From positions 1 to 64,000 of the forward strand of contig JBCCWS010000008.1 of NCBI GenBank assembly GCA_039193195.1: a DNA stretch of 64,000 nucleotides, written 5' to 3'. The notes beneath the pieces were generated by a model. It was given only the letters and a program-made list of their open reading frames with translations, did no database searches and was not told the DNA's origin. How positions within the stretch are numbered: the first letter of the stretch is position 1; each line of letters begins with the position of its first letter. A program made the position numbers and the translations under genes. The DNA comes from Pseudomonadota bacterium. Lineage in GTDB: Bacteria; Pseudomonadota; Gammaproteobacteria; Steroidobacterales; JBCBZW01. Of the stretch, positions 17,935 through 27,132 are shown piece by piece.

Positions 17935-19383
17935 TCACTCCAGAACCTTTACGTAACTCCCGGGCTCGGGCTCACCTTCCGGGAACATGCCATTGATCAG
18001 GCGCAGCTGTTCCTCGGCGAAGTGCGGCAGCCGCGAGGTTGCCGCCAGGTAAGCGAAGGTCATGCCGGGCTGGACGCGCTCCAGGCGGATGATGCGGGGT
18101 CGAGCCAGATCCCGCTCCTTCGAGGTCAACAGGCGCAAGCTGGTGATGGCACGCTTGAATTCCGCGTCGTAGGCCAGCTGATCGGTGGTGCTCTGCACCG
18201 CCCCCGCGAAGATGTAGGCCTGATCGCCGACCAGAACCACACCGTAGCGCACGTTGCGCGGACCGAAGGGTGAGGTGGCACGCTCGGCGATTGCCGTGAA
18301 CCCGGGGAACCCGTTGACGTCCACAGGGTACGCGTCGAGCAGTGTGGTGTCGCGACCCACCCGGCGCACCAGTACGTCCTTCGGATCCCTCACGCGGGAA
18401 TTCTTGTAGGCCTTTACCTGCAGTACGGCGTCAGAGTCGGTCGACTCGGCCAGGATTTGGTTCTTGCCCATCTTGACGATCCAACCGAGGGGCACTCGCA
18501 AGCCCACGCCCATGTCCGGGTTGTGCTGCTCACCGCGGGCGCGACGAGGCTCGGCTGGCGACATGCCAAACATCATGCCGTCGCTGAAGTTGAGGAAGGT
18601 GAACTCGTTGAGCACCTCGCCCTCGGCGCTCTCCTTGGCCTTGCCCGCCTTCTTCACCACTTCCTGCAAGCGCGTATCGGCCGAGGGGTGCGAGGCGAAC
18701 ACGCCGTGGTAGACGTTGGGTTCACGCCCTTCGATCTCAGCTCGCTTGATCTCGAAGATCTCCTGATCCTTGAGCACGCGGATAACGTCTATCATCGCCT
18801 CGGGCGCGTAACCGGTGGCAGCCAGGTAGCGCGCACCAGCCTCGTCCGCCTCAAGTTCTAGCCCGCGGCCGTAGCCGGCGGTCAGCACCGAGCCGGCCAG
18901 ATCACCGGCGAAGATCGCGCCGGGCACGCCGGTAGCCACCGCCAGTAGCGTGCCGAGCACGTTGGTGAGCTGGGAGTTACGTTCGCCCCGCGCCGCATGA
19001 CGCAGAGCCACATGGCCGATCTCATGGCCCAGCACGGCAGCGAGCTCCGCCTCGCTGTTGAGGTAGCTCATCAGGCCGCGAGTCACATATATGTAGCCCC
19101 CGGGCGCTGCAAAGGCATTGACTTCCGGAGAATCGAGCACAGTAAAGGTGTACTTGAGCTCGGGGCGTTCGCCGACAGCGGCCAGGCGCGAGCCGACGGC
19201 GCGGACGTAATCGTGCAGTTTTTCGTCCTTGTAGACGCGATACTGGCGAAGGATCTGGGCGTGGGCCTGACGGCCGATGAGGATCTCCTCCTCTTCGGTC
19301 ATCGCCGATGTGTGGAGCGGCGCGAACAACGCAGCGAGCAGGGCAAGAGCGGCAGGAAATGACCAGGCGTTACGAGTGTTCAT
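17935..19383 (-). CDS. M48-family periplasmic metalloprotease (BepA-like)
   Basis: The protein has 482 residues from the ATG at 19383, which has an AGGTGA ribosome site; a GTG lies 6 bp upstream. A signal peptide ends near residue 28. The M48 peptidase domain contains the zinc motif H120-E-I-G-H124 and the third-ligand segment ELEADEAGARYLA. The conserved NAFAAPGGYIYVTRGLM block precedes it. The C-terminal half (about 290-480) lacks clear TPRs and has a separate beta-rich region (VRRVGRDTTLLDAYPVDVNGFPG) seen in larger M48 proteins. The family handles quality control of outer-membrane proteins. Confidence 0.9.
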   Translation of the reverse strand: MNTRNAWSFPAALALLAALFAPLHTSAMTEEEEILIGRQAHAQILRQYRVYKDEKLHDYVRAVGSRLAAVGERPELKYTFTVLDSPEVNAFAAPGGYIYVTRGLMSYLNSEAELAAVLGHEIGHVALRHAARGERNSQLTNVLGTLLAVATGVPGAIFAGDLAGSVLTAGYGRGLELEADEAGARYLAATGYAPEAMIDVIRVLKDQEIFEIKRAEIEGREPNVYHGVFASHPSADTRLQEVVKKAGKAKESAEGEVLNEFTFLNFSDGMMFGMSPAEPRRARGEQHNPDMGVGLRVPLGWIVKMGKNQILAESTDSDAVLQVKAYKNSRVRDPKDVLVRRVGRDTTLLDAYPVDVNGFPGFTAIAERATSPFGPRNVRYGVVLVGDQAYIFAGAVQSTTDQLAYDAEFKRAITSLRLLTSKERDLARPRIIRLERVQPGMTFAYLAATSRLPHFAEEQLRLINGMFPEGEPEPGSYVKVLE

Positions 19384-19483
19384 GCTCACCTCTGACCGGA
19401 TCCGGTGGATTTAGTTTTCCACTTCAGGCGGCGGGACTGACGACAGTAACGGCCGTCCCGACGGCAGGCAAGGAAGGCGGTGG

Positions 19484-20437
19484 TTGCGACAGCAGGAACG
19501 ATCATTGAACGAGGAAAGAGAGCATTGGCCTGGCTGGCACGTGGTCCTGCGCGGGCATGACTACCGACGACTAGCAGATCGTGCATTTGTCCTCACAGCT
19601 CTGGACTTGCCGTGCGAGTGGGCTCGCGACGAGGCCGGCGCCCTAATGCTGCTGGTCCCCGCACCGGTCGCGGCGCACGCCCTCGAGCAGATCGTGCGCT
19701 ACGAGAGCGAGCACCAAGTTGGCCAGGATCGCTGGCGCCACAGCGAGGATGCGCTCGCCCGTCCTCGCCAGGCTGCCGTCGGGGCGCGCTTCGGCGCGAT
19801 GGGATTGGTCTTGGTTCTGGTGTTCTTCGCCTTCGCCCAAACCACCTACCTAGGCAGCCGCGACTGGTTGGATGCCGGACGCCTCCAGGCCGGGTTAGTC
19901 CGCGACGGCGAGTGGTGGCGCGTGTTTACGGCTTTGACCCTGCACCTGGACATGGCCCACCTGCTGGGCAACCTCGTATTCGGTGTCGTGTTCGGGTTTA
20001 TCGCCAGCCTCTCCCTGGGCAGTGGGGCCGCGTGGCTGACGATCCTGCTGTGCGGGGCGGCCGGCAACCTACTCAACGCCTGGCTTCAGCCACTTACCCA
20101 CTCGGCGGTCGGCGCCTCCACCGCCGTTTTCGCCGCCCTGGGCCTCATCGCTGCCTTCCAATGGCGCGTACAGATGGTGCAGGCGGGGGAACGCTGGTTG
20201 CGCCGCCTCGGTCCCTTGGTCGCCGGCATCGCGCTGCTCGCCTTCCTCGGGGTCGGTGATGAGCGAACGGACGTGGGGGCGCATCTGACAGGGTTTCTGT
20301 GCGGCTTGGGCGGGGGCTGGTTATGGGGTGATGTGCTGCGCCGACGAGGTGCGCCTAGCATGCGCGTCCAGTGGATGATGGGGGGTGCTGCGCCGACGCT
20401 GCTCGCCCTGGCCTGGTGGATCGCCTTTGCGAGCTGA
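19484..20437 (+). CDS. Rhomboid-family intramembrane serine protease
   Basis: The protein has 317 residues from a TTG with AAGGAAGG just upstream; a second TTG at 19505, with AGGAA, is equally possible. A cytoplasmic N-terminal domain (about 10-95) precedes about six membrane helices. The rhomboid signatures are present: LTLHLDMAHLLGN (151-163), the catalytic serine in GAS (Ser212) and the catalytic His267 in DVGAHLTGF. These proteases cleave membrane proteins inside the bilayer. The gene diverges from the M48 protease gene and runs tail to tail with the glycosylase gene, 7 bp apart. Confidence 0.9.
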   Translation: MRQQERSLNEEREHWPGWHVVLRGHDYRRLADRAFVLTALDLPCEWARDEAGALMLLVPAPVAAHALEQIVRYESEHQVGQDRWRHSEDALARPRQAAVGARFGAMGLVLVLVFFAFAQTTYLGSRDWLDAGRLQAGLVRDGEWWRVFTALTLHLDMAHLLGNLVFGVVFGFIASLSLGSGAAWLTILLCGAAGNLLNAWLQPLTHSAVGASTAVFAALGLIAAFQWRVQMVQAGERWLRRLGPLVAGIALLAFLGVGDERTDVGAHLTGFLCGLGGGWLWGDVLRRRGAPSMRVQWMMGGAAPTLLALAWWIAFAS

Positions 20438-20444
20438 TCATCCC

Positions 20445-21332
20445 TTAGGTTCGCTGGCGCTCCAGCTCATCGATCGTGCGCGGCCAGTCCTTCTTCAGCA
20501 GTCGCGAGAGGGAACGGTCGGCGAGCAGCTTGCCGTCGGTCTGGCAACGGGGGCAGTAGTTGGTCTCGTTCTCCGCGTAGCGAATTCGCTGCACCGACGT
20601 CTCACAGCGTGGACAGGGTTCGCCGTAGCGCCCGTGAACCGCCATTCCTTCGCGGAAGGCGGTGACCTTCTCTGGGAATCGATCACCGTAGTGGGCTCGG
20701 AGGCGATCACGCCACTCGGTCAATACGGTGCGCATCGCTACGAACAACCGTTCGCACTGTTCCCCATTTAAGCGCGAAGTCAGGCGTACGGGCGAGAGTC
20801 GGGCCTGGTGCAGAATCTCGTCGGAGTAGGCATTCCCTATCCCGCTCAACAGGCGCGGATCGGTCAGCAAGCGCTTCAAGGTATGGTTGTGAGCTGCAAC
20901 CAACTGGCGAAACCGCTCGAAGCTGAGGCTCGCCACTTCCAGACCGCCTGGATCGAGGGCCTCGAGTGCTTGTTCGCCGCGCACGAGGTGGAGGGAGGCG
21001 CGGCGCTTGGTGCCCGCCTCCGTAAGGAGCAAGCACCCGCGATCGAAATGGACCCGTAGCAGTCCTTTGCGCTTGGGCGCTCCCGTCGACCAGTGGAGGC
21101 GGCCTGCGATCATCAGGTGGATCACCGCGTAGAGGTTCTCTTCCAGGTGCAGCACGACGCGCTTTCCTAGACGCGAACAGGCAAGCACGCGGCGGCCCGC
21201 GAACTCGCCCACGGCGGGCGTGACCGTGCGCAGCAGGAAGGGATTGGTGATCTCCACGCGTTCCAGGATGGCGCCGACGATCCTCGCCTCGAGCGCCTCG
21301 ATGTACACTTCCACATCCGGAAACTCCGGCAC
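20445..21332 (-). CDS. Fpg/Nei-family DNA glycosylase
   Basis: I start at the GTG at 21332 because it gives the required N-terminus Met-Pro-Glu, whose Pro becomes the catalytic amine. A GGGAGGAG ribosome site lies upstream; the frame continues 26 codons further without sense. The 295-residue enzyme shows P2, E3, Lys57 (SRLGKRVV), the H2TH region (DPRLLSGIGNAYSDEILHQA) and the C-terminal zinc finger CPRC-X16-CPRC. The family removes oxidised bases from DNA and nicks the strand. Whether the substrate preference is Fpg-like (8-oxoguanine) or Nei-like is not clear. It diverges from a DNA ligase gene with only 29 bp between the starts. Confidence 0.9.
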   Translation of the reverse strand: MPEFPDVEVYIEALEARIVGAILERVEITNPFLLRTVTPAVGEFAGRRVLACSRLGKRVVLHLEENLYAVIHLMIAGRLHWSTGAPKRKGLLRVHFDRGCLLLTEAGTKRRASLHLVRGEQALEALDPGGLEVASLSFERFRQLVAAHNHTLKRLLTDPRLLSGIGNAYSDEILHQARLSPVRLTSRLNGEQCERLFVAMRTVLTEWRDRLRAHYGDRFPEKVTAFREGMAVHGRYGEPCPRCETSVQRIRYAENETNYCPRCQTDGKLLADRSLSRLLKKDWPRTIDELERQRT

Positions 21333-21361
21333 TTCTTCGCTCCTCCCGCCGAGGTATTTGC

Positions 21362-22924
21362 TTGCCCACAGCGCTGTCCTTCGCCGAACTCGTCGCGGTC
21401 TCCGCAGCACTTAGCGATACCCGCAGCCGCAAACGCAAAACGGCCCTGGTCGCTGAGCTGCTCGCCCCCGTGGACGAGTGCGACGCGTTCCTTGCCGCTT
21501 GCTATCTCACGGGCACCTTGCCCCAGGGACGCATCGGCATCGGCTACCGCACGGTACAAGCCCACCTGACCAGCGTCGACGGCCCTCCAACCGCCTCTAC
21601 CCTAACCTTGGCCCAACTGGACCAAACCTTGGACGCCTTGGCCAACCTGCGCGGCGCGGGCTCACAAGCCGCCCGTGGCGAGGCCCTGAGCGCCCTCGGT
21701 GCGCAGCTGTCCTCGGCAGAACGTGACTACCTGGCTCGCCTGTTCGTAGGAGAGGTGCGCCACGGCGCCCTGGAGGGAGTGCTAGCAGATGCGATCGCCC
21801 AAGCGTATCAGCTAGAACTCACCCTCGTGCGACGCGCCGCGATGCTCGGGGGCGATTTACCATCGGTGGCTCGCCTCGCCAGCCGTGGCGATCACGGCGC
21901 CTTGGCGGCCGCTCGTCTGCGCCTGCTCCAACCGGTGCAGCCCATGCTGGCCCAGTCGGCGAAGGACATCGATGATGCGCTCGATCGCTGTGCGCACCCT
22001 GTGTTCGAAAGCAAGCTAGACGGCGCCCGCGTGCAGATCCATCGCCAGGGCGAGCACACCAAGGTGTTCACGCGGCAGCTACACGATGTGACCGGTGCGG
22101 TGCCGGAGCTGGTTGAGTGGGCCAGGGCGCGCCCAACGCCGACGTTCATCGTTGAGGGCGAGGCGATCGCCCTGCGCCCACAAGACGGTCGACCGCTGCC
22201 GTTCCAACACACTATGAAGCGCTTCGGGCGCCGCCTCGACGTCGCTGCCATGCGCGAGAGCATCCCACTCAGCCTGCGCTTGTTTGACTGCCTGCATCTC
22301 GACGGCGATGACCTCATCGACGAGCCCCTGCGCGAACGCCTCCTAGCCTTGAGCGCCTTGGCGCAGCCCGGCGATCAGGTCGCCAGACTGGAGAGCGGTG
22401 ATCGCGAGGCCGTCGGCGCGTTCGTCGATCGCGTACTGGCTGACGGGCACGAAGGCGTGATGGCAAAAGATCTCGAGGCACCCTACGCCGCCGGCCGACG
22501 CGGTGGCGCCTGGCTGAAGCTAAAGCCGACGCACACTGCAGACCTGGTATTGATCGGATGCGAATGGGGGAGCGGGCGGCGCGAGGGCATGATGAGCAAC
22601 CTGCGTCTCGCCGCGAGCGATGGTTGCGGTGGATTCGTCATGGTGGGGAAGACCTTCAAAGGACTCACGGATGAAGTGCTTCGCTGGCAAACTGAGCATC
22701 TCCCACCCTTGGCCCAGGGCCACGATGCCCTCGGCATCGATCTACCACCACGCATCGTTTATGAAATCGCCTTCGACGGCGTTCAGGCGAGCCCCCAATA
22801 CCCCGGTGGGCTGGCCCTACGCTTCGCTCGCTATCGCCGCCGCCGCGACGACAAGGCACCGCAAGACGCCACGCCGCTGGCCGAGCTTCGCGCGCTCCTG
22901 CCCTCGCCCCAGGGGAGTACCTAG
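21362..22924 (+). CDS. ATP-dependent DNA ligase
   Basis: The protein has 520 residues from a TTG at 21362 with GAGG 8 nt upstream. An N-terminal helical DNA-binding domain (about 1-190) is followed by the adenylation domain with the active Lys218 in FESKLDGARVQIH (motif I). Further nucleotidyltransferase motifs are IVEGEAIAL, SLRLFDCLHLDG, DGHEGVMAKDLEAPY and AWLKLKPTH (motif V). An OB-fold and the ending GLALRFARYRRRRDDK follow. Replication in bacteria uses an NAD ligase, so this is an accessory repair ligase. The divergent glycosylase supports a joint role in base excision repair. Confidence 0.92.
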   Translation: MPTALSFAELVAVSAALSDTRSRKRKTALVAELLAPVDECDAFLAACYLTGTLPQGRIGIGYRTVQAHLTSVDGPPTASTLTLAQLDQTLDALANLRGAGSQAARGEALSALGAQLSSAERDYLARLFVGEVRHGALEGVLADAIAQAYQLELTLVRRAAMLGGDLPSVARLASRGDHGALAAARLRLLQPVQPMLAQSAKDIDDALDRCAHPVFESKLDGARVQIHRQGEHTKVFTRQLHDVTGAVPELVEWARARPTPTFIVEGEAIALRPQDGRPLPFQHTMKRFGRRLDVAAMRESIPLSLRLFDCLHLDGDDLIDEPLRERLLALSALAQPGDQVARLESGDREAVGAFVDRVLADGHEGVMAKDLEAPYAAGRRGGAWLKLKPTHTADLVLIGCEWGSGRREGMMSNLRLAASDGCGGFVMVGKTFKGLTDEVLRWQTEHLPPLAQGHDALGIDLPPRIVYEIAFDGVQASPQYPGGLALRFARYRRRRDDKAPQDATPLAELRALLPSPQGST

Positions 22925-23106
22925 CGCTCGGTTCGCGGGTGCTACCAAATCGCAGGACGATCGTTTATCGTGCGCGCGGTGTCGCTCTGGCGACCGGGTA
23001 CGCCGCCGCACACAACCCACCCGAGGCAGGCCGCGCCCATCACCAGCGCCCTGCGCGCTTTCCGAGCCCACCCTCTCGCCAACTACCACGGGGCCGTGAC
23101 CACCAA

Positions 23107-24150
23107 ATGAAGATCGCTATCGTCACCGATGCATGGAAGCCACAGGTTAACGGAGTCATTACAACGCTGGTCAACACCGGCGAATGCCTCACCGACGATG
23201 GCCACGACGTGCACTACGTGACGCCGCTCGATTTTCTCCGCACGCCCTGCCCCACCTACCCGGAGATCCGCCTGAGCCTATTCCCGGGACGTAAGGTGGC
23301 GCGCATGCTCGATAAGTTGCAGCCCGATAGCATCCACATCGCTACCGAAGGCCCTCTCGGCCTGGCTGCTCGCAGCTACTGCTTGAAGCGCAAGTTACTG
23401 TTTACAACCTCTTACCACACGCGATTCCCCCAGTACGTCAGGGCACGCTTCCCCATCCCCTTAAGCTGGTCCTACGGCTACATGCGCTGGTTCCACAGCG
23501 CAGCCGCGCACACGATGGTGGGCACAGAGACCCAGCGCGATGACCTTGTTGCTAACGAATTCAAGAACGTGGTCCTGTGGCCTCGCGGTGTGGACACGCG
23601 GGCCTTCCACCCAGCTGACAAGGACTTCCTGAAGGATGAGCGCCCCGTCTCGATGTACGTGGGGCGGGTCGCTGTTGAGAAGACCCTAGAGGACTTCCTG
23701 AAGCTGGACATTCCCGGCACGAAGTACATCGTGGGAGATGGCCCCGCACTGAAGCAGCTACAGCGGGATTTTCCGCAGGCGGTGTACACCGGCTACCGCT
23801 TTGGCAAGGAGCTTACGCGCTACCTTGCGGCCGCGGACGTCTTCGTATTCCCAAGCCGAACCGACACGCTGGGGTTAGTGCTGCTCGAATCAATGGCGTG
23901 CGGGGTGCCGGTGGCAGCCTACCCAGTGATGGGCCCTATCGACGTGGTCGACCGCGGCGTCACGGGTGTCCTCAATGAAGATCTGACGAAGGCGATCGAG
24001 GGCGCCCTTGCGCTCAGTCCAGCGGACTGCCGAGAGGCCGCCCTGCAGCGATCGTGGCAGGCGGCGAGCCGACGATTTTTCGCAAACTTGGTGGACGCCT
24101 CCCCCCCGAGCGGTCGGATCGAGACGCGAAACGAGCAAGGGGCTACCTAA
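23107..24150 (+). CDS. GT4-family glycosyltransferase
   Basis: The protein has 347 residues from the ATG at 23107 (MKIAIVTDAWKPQVNGVITTL), which is the canonical N-terminus of this family. The open frame extends 56 codons upstream but does not look coding. It is a GT-B fold enzyme. The acceptor half contains IATEGPLGLAARSYC and FTTSYHTRFPQYV. The nucleotide-sugar half contains VGRVAVEKTLEDFL and the E-x7-E type region FPSRTDTLGLVLLESMACGVPV. Close relatives transfer mannose, glucose or sulfoquinovose to diacylglycerol or other lipids; the substrate here is unknown. It sits alone between the ligase and a convergent enoyl-CoA hydratase gene. Confidence 0.88.
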   Translation: MKIAIVTDAWKPQVNGVITTLVNTGECLTDDGHDVHYVTPLDFLRTPCPTYPEIRLSLFPGRKVARMLDKLQPDSIHIATEGPLGLAARSYCLKRKLLFTTSYHTRFPQYVRARFPIPLSWSYGYMRWFHSAAAHTMVGTETQRDDLVANEFKNVVLWPRGVDTRAFHPADKDFLKDERPVSMYVGRVAVEKTLEDFLKLDIPGTKYIVGDGPALKQLQRDFPQAVYTGYRFGKELTRYLAAADVFVFPSRTDTLGLVLLESMACGVPVAAYPVMGPIDVVDRGVTGVLNEDLTKAIEGALALSPADCREAALQRSWQAASRRFFANLVDASPPSGRIETRNEQGAT

Positions 24151-24218
24151 TGGCTCGCCTCGTCGATGGCTGGTCTACGATCGGGTCGATCGAGTCTACG
24201 GCCACCTAAGGCTGGTAC

Positions 24219-25040
24219 TCACCACGCATCATCGTCGAAGTTCGGCGGCCGCTTCTCGCGACGCGCCGCGAGCCCTTCCTGCACGTCGCCCTGACGGAAG
24301 CCCATAAACTCCATCGCCAGAGAAGCATCGAAGGCGGGCCCCGCCTGGCGTAGCCAGTTGTTCAGCGCGTATTTGGTCCAGCGAATCGCGGACGGGCTGC
24401 CATCAGCGAGATTCGCCGCTACGTCGACCGCGCGGTCCATCAGCTCCTCCCGTTCGACGCAAAGAGACACCAGTCCCATGCGTTCGGCTTGTTCGCCGGA
24501 CACGGGGGTGTTGGTGAGAAGGTGGTAGCGGGCTTTGGCTAGCCCGCACAGGAGCGGCCAGACCATGACCGCGTGGTCTCCAGCCGCCACCCCCAGGGTG
24601 ACGTGGCCATCGAGTAGGCGCGCATCGCGAGCAGCAATCGACACATCGGCCAGCAGCGCTACGGCTAGGCCGGCCCCCACCGCGGGACCGTGGATTGCCG
24701 ACACGACGGGCTTAGAGCAGTTAATAATATTATAAACTAGGTCGCGCGCTTCACGCCAAACCCGCTGGAGGGCACGGTCGTCAGCGATCATCTCGTCGAT
24801 GAGATCGTAGGCGCCGCCGGCGCAGAAGCCGTCGCGCCCGGCGCCACAAATCAAGGCTGAGCGCACGTTCGCATCGCCGTCGATGGCGGTCCAGACGTCC
24901 GCGAGATCACCGTGCATTTCGCCATCGGCCACGGCGATCTCCAGGCCGGGAGCCGGAGGCAGCTCAATTTGTAGCACCCCGGGATGGGGTGTAGAGAAAT
25001 CTAGCGACGGGAAATCGCTAGCGTATTGATCTAGGTCCAT
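24219..25040 (-). CDS. Enoyl-CoA hydratase/isomerase family protein
   Basis: The protein has 273 residues from the ATG at 25040; a TTG 11 codons upstream is an alternative, and neither has a strong ribosome site. The crotonase fold is evident from the first oxyanion region ([18 protein letters not shown]) and the second ([28 protein letters not shown]). The position of the usual catalytic Glu pair is ambiguous ([21 protein letters not shown]), so hydratase, isomerase or hydrolase activity cannot be distinguished. The C-terminus ([21 protein letters not shown]) is typical. The gene is monocistronic, convergent with the glycosyltransferase. Confidence 0.88.
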   Translation of the reverse strand: MDLDQYASDFPSLDFSTPHPGVLQIELPPAPGLEIAVADGEMHGDLADVWTAIDGDANVRSALICGAGRDGFCAGGAYDLIDEMIADDRALQRVWREARDLVYNIINCSKPVVSAIHGPAVGAGLAVALLADVSIAARDARLLDGHVTLGVAAGDHAVMVWPLLCGLAKARYHLLTNTPVSGEQAERMGLVSLCVEREELMDRAVDVAANLADGSPSAIRWTKYALNNWLRQAGPAFDASLAMEFMGFRQGDVQEGLAARREKRPPNFDDDAW

Positions 25041-25213
25041 CGGCCGGCTCGCACGCGCTAGTGAGGCACGCAAGTTTACCGCGAGCCGCCCGAGCGAACC
25101 CCTTGCTGACCGAGTCGGCCGGCCGGCCGCACCGATGGTTTCTCCGCCTCACATGAAGCGGACCGCCGATGCGCCGGCCGGAAGGTAGGCAGCAGGGGCC
25201 CCCGATGGCCCGG

Positions 25214-25564
25214 TCAGCCGACGCGCGCGAATTCGGTGACCGATGCTGCTGCCGGCTGCGTCACCTGGCGCGGGCCGAGGACCGCTTCGAGCAGATCACC
25301 AACCGTGGCGCCGCCTTCCACTGAGTGACGGAGCGAGCAGTCGCGATTGAGCGTGTAGTGGTTGCGACGCCCCTCGCGCTCGCGAATCAGCACACCGCCC
25401 GCTTCGAGCTCGGCGACGATCCGCTGCACAGCGCGCTCGGTGATACCAACGGCGGCCGCTACGTCGCGCAGGCGAGCGTTAGGATCACGCGCCAGGCACA
25501 CCAGCACGTGGCCGTGGTTGCTCAGATAGGCCCAGTTTGACTTCCGGATTGAGGATTCCTGCAT
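25214..25564 (-). CDS. Small winged-helix transcriptional regulator
   Basis: The protein has 116 residues from the ATG at 25564, chosen because GGAG lies 8 nt upstream; 11 further codons are open. A winged helix-turn-helix of the MarR/ArsR style fills about 10-75. It includes the helix-turn-helix LRDVAAAVGITERAVQRIVAELEAGGVLIRE and the wing GRRNHYTLN. The tail has no ligand or metal motif. Upstream on the same strand are a good sigma-70 promoter and a pair of 9-bp direct repeats that could be its operator. It has no obvious partner gene, so its target is unknown. Confidence 0.85.
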   Translation of the reverse strand: MQESSIRKSNWAYLSNHGHVLVCLARDPNARLRDVAAAVGITERAVQRIVAELEAGGVLIREREGRRNHYTLNRDCSLRHSVEGGATVGDLLEAVLGPRQVTQPAAASVTEFARVG

Positions 25565-25602
25565 GTCAGTTACTCCGTGATTGAGTTCGGGGAACACACG
25601 AA

Positions 25603-25631
25603 ACCCTAGTCACCACAATTGGCTTTGTCAA
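25603..25631 (-). promoter_or_regulatory. Sigma-70 promoter of the winged-helix gene
   Basis: On the minus strand a perfect TTGACA (25626-25631) is followed by a 17-bp spacer and TAGGGT (25603-25608). Transcription would begin about 35 bp before the ATG at 25564. The -35 hexamer is consensus and the -10 hexamer matches 3 of 6. Confidence 0.55.
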
Positions 25632-25653
25632 TGGAATGACGAATAAACTAATC

Positions 25654-25673
25654 GACAAAACCTAGACAAAACC
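25654..25673. promoter_or_regulatory. Tandem 9-bp repeat, possible operator
   Basis: GACAAAACC occurs at 25654-25662 and again at 25665-25673, an 11-bp period that places both copies on one face of the helix. The pair lies about 23 bp upstream of the -35 hexamer of the winged-helix gene, where an activator or autoregulator could bind. The surrounding 144-bp gap is noticeably AT-richer than its neighbours. Confidence 0.4.
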
Positions 25674-25741
25674 GATCTAAAACTCCGCCACCACCTCCCG
25701 ATTACGTCATTTCTCCTTCGTAATCCGGGATTTAGTTGCAT

Positions 25742-27079
25742 TTAGGGCTTCGCAGCTGCTGCCGTATACGGCAACTCAACCATGACTTCGACGCCGCCTT
25801 CGATTCGGTTGTGAATTCGCAAACGTCCGCCGTGCGCCTCAACGATCTCCCGGCAAAGGGGCAGCCCGAGGCCCGTGCCCGTGCGCTTGGTGGAGTAGAA
25901 CGGCAACAGTGCGCTGCGTAGAGTCTCCTCCGACATGCCCTGCCCGCGATCCCGCACGAGCAAGCGCACCCGGTGCGGATCCTCCAGGAGCTCCAGCTCG
26001 ACCTGGTCGGCGCTCGAGCCCGACTCATGGGCGTTTTTGAGCAGGTTGATCATCACTTGCTCGAGTTGGGCTGGATCGGCCGTCACGGGCCGCTGCGGCG
26101 GCGCGCCGCAAGGTCGAAAGCTAACCACCCCCGCCAGTCGGCGCAGGAACTCCTCCCCGTCGATGGCTTCGGGACGCGGCGAAGGCAACTTGGCAAAGCG
26201 CGCGTAGCTCTGAATGAAGCCGCTGAGGTGCTCGGCACGCTCGACGATCGTATCGAACACCAGCTCTAGCCCATCGGGGGTGCCCTGATGAGCCTTTAGC
26301 AGCGTGCGTCCGGAATTGGCGAGCGAGCGCATGGGTGCCAGGGAGTTATTCAGTTCATGAGAGATCACGCGGATCACGCGTTTCCAGGTGCTGACCTCTT
26401 GGCGACTGATCTCGGCGGTCAATTGCTTGATCTGATACAGCTGGTGCTGTCGCGCGTTGAGCGTGAACGCGCGGCGGCTTACGTGGTAAACCTCGTGCTG
26501 ACCGTCGATTTCTACCGTGCACAGACCATCGCGATCGCGCTCAAGGGCCTCGCGTAGGTCATCCGGCGCCTGGCTGCGCAGCGCGTCGAAGGCGAGCCCC
26601 TCCACCTTGGCGCCGCCGTTGAACAGCTGGCGCGCTGAGGCGTTGCTATAGATCACGCGCCCGCCCGACGAGGTGAGGAGCAACGCGAGAGGGCTTGCCT
26701 GAAGCACCGTATCCAGCAGGAGTTCGCGCTGGAACAGCGTCAGTCGCTCATCGCGCATCACCCGAGTAAGCGTGTTAAAGGCGTCGGCGATGCCATCCAG
26801 AGCATCGAGCCCCGGCGGTGCCCCCACGCCTGCCGAGAAGTCCCGGTCAGCCAACCGCTCCAGCCCGTCGCCGAGCGCGGCGAGCGCGCGGCGTTGGGGG
26901 CGCCAAAGTAGGTGGGTGCTGAGCACCGCTCCGAGCACGCCAACCGCTAGGCCCGCAAGCACACCTAGCAAAGGCGCTTGCAGGCGCAAACCCACGTAGG
27001 CCGTCACGGCCACGGCGGCCGCCACCGCGACCCCCACGAGGGCAGCTGCTCGTCCCTCGAAGGAAATCCTGACCGCCAT
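25742..27079 (-). CDS. Sensor histidine kinase (NtrB/NtrY-like)
   Basis: This 445-residue membrane protein has two N-terminal helices (about 11-30 and 36-56) with almost no periplasmic loop, so it probably senses within the membrane or cytoplasm. A HAMP-like linker (about 58-110) and a PAS domain (about 120-215) follow. The phosphoacceptor is in VISHELNNSLAPM with His241. The ATP-binding domain ends with LLKNAHESGSSADQ (N box), RDRGQGM and GTGLGLPLCREIVEAHGG. It is the last gene of the exporter operon and follows the sigma-54 response regulator gene by 53 bp, making a clear two-component pair. Autoregulation is likely through the operon promoter at 33600. Confidence 0.9.
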   Translation of the reverse strand: MAVRISFEGRAAALVGVAVAAAVAVTAYVGLRLQAPLLGVLAGLAVGVLGAVLSTHLLWRPQRRALAALGDGLERLADRDFSAGVGAPPGLDALDGIADAFNTLTRVMRDERLTLFQRELLLDTVLQASPLALLLTSSGGRVIYSNASARQLFNGGAKVEGLAFDALRSQAPDDLREALERDRDGLCTVEIDGQHEVYHVSRRAFTLNARQHQLYQIKQLTAEISRQEVSTWKRVIRVISHELNNSLAPMRSLANSGRTLLKAHQGTPDGLELVFDTIVERAEHLSGFIQSYARFAKLPSPRPEAIDGEEFLRRLAGVVSFRPCGAPPQRPVTADPAQLEQVMINLLKNAHESGSSADQVELELLEDPHRVRLLVRDRGQGMSEETLRSALLPFYSTKRTGTGLGLPLCREIVEAHGGRLRIHNRIEGGVEVMVELPYTAAAAKP

Positions 27080-27132
27080 CGCGCTCCTACCTCGACTCCA
27101 GAGCCCCTGATCCTACGCCCAAACGGCTCGCG

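Noticed and set aside
25116-25129. GGCC-repeat palindrome downstream of the winged-helix gene
   Set aside because: A 14-bp CG palindrome arises readily at this GC content; it lacks a loop and T run, so it is not called as a terminator.
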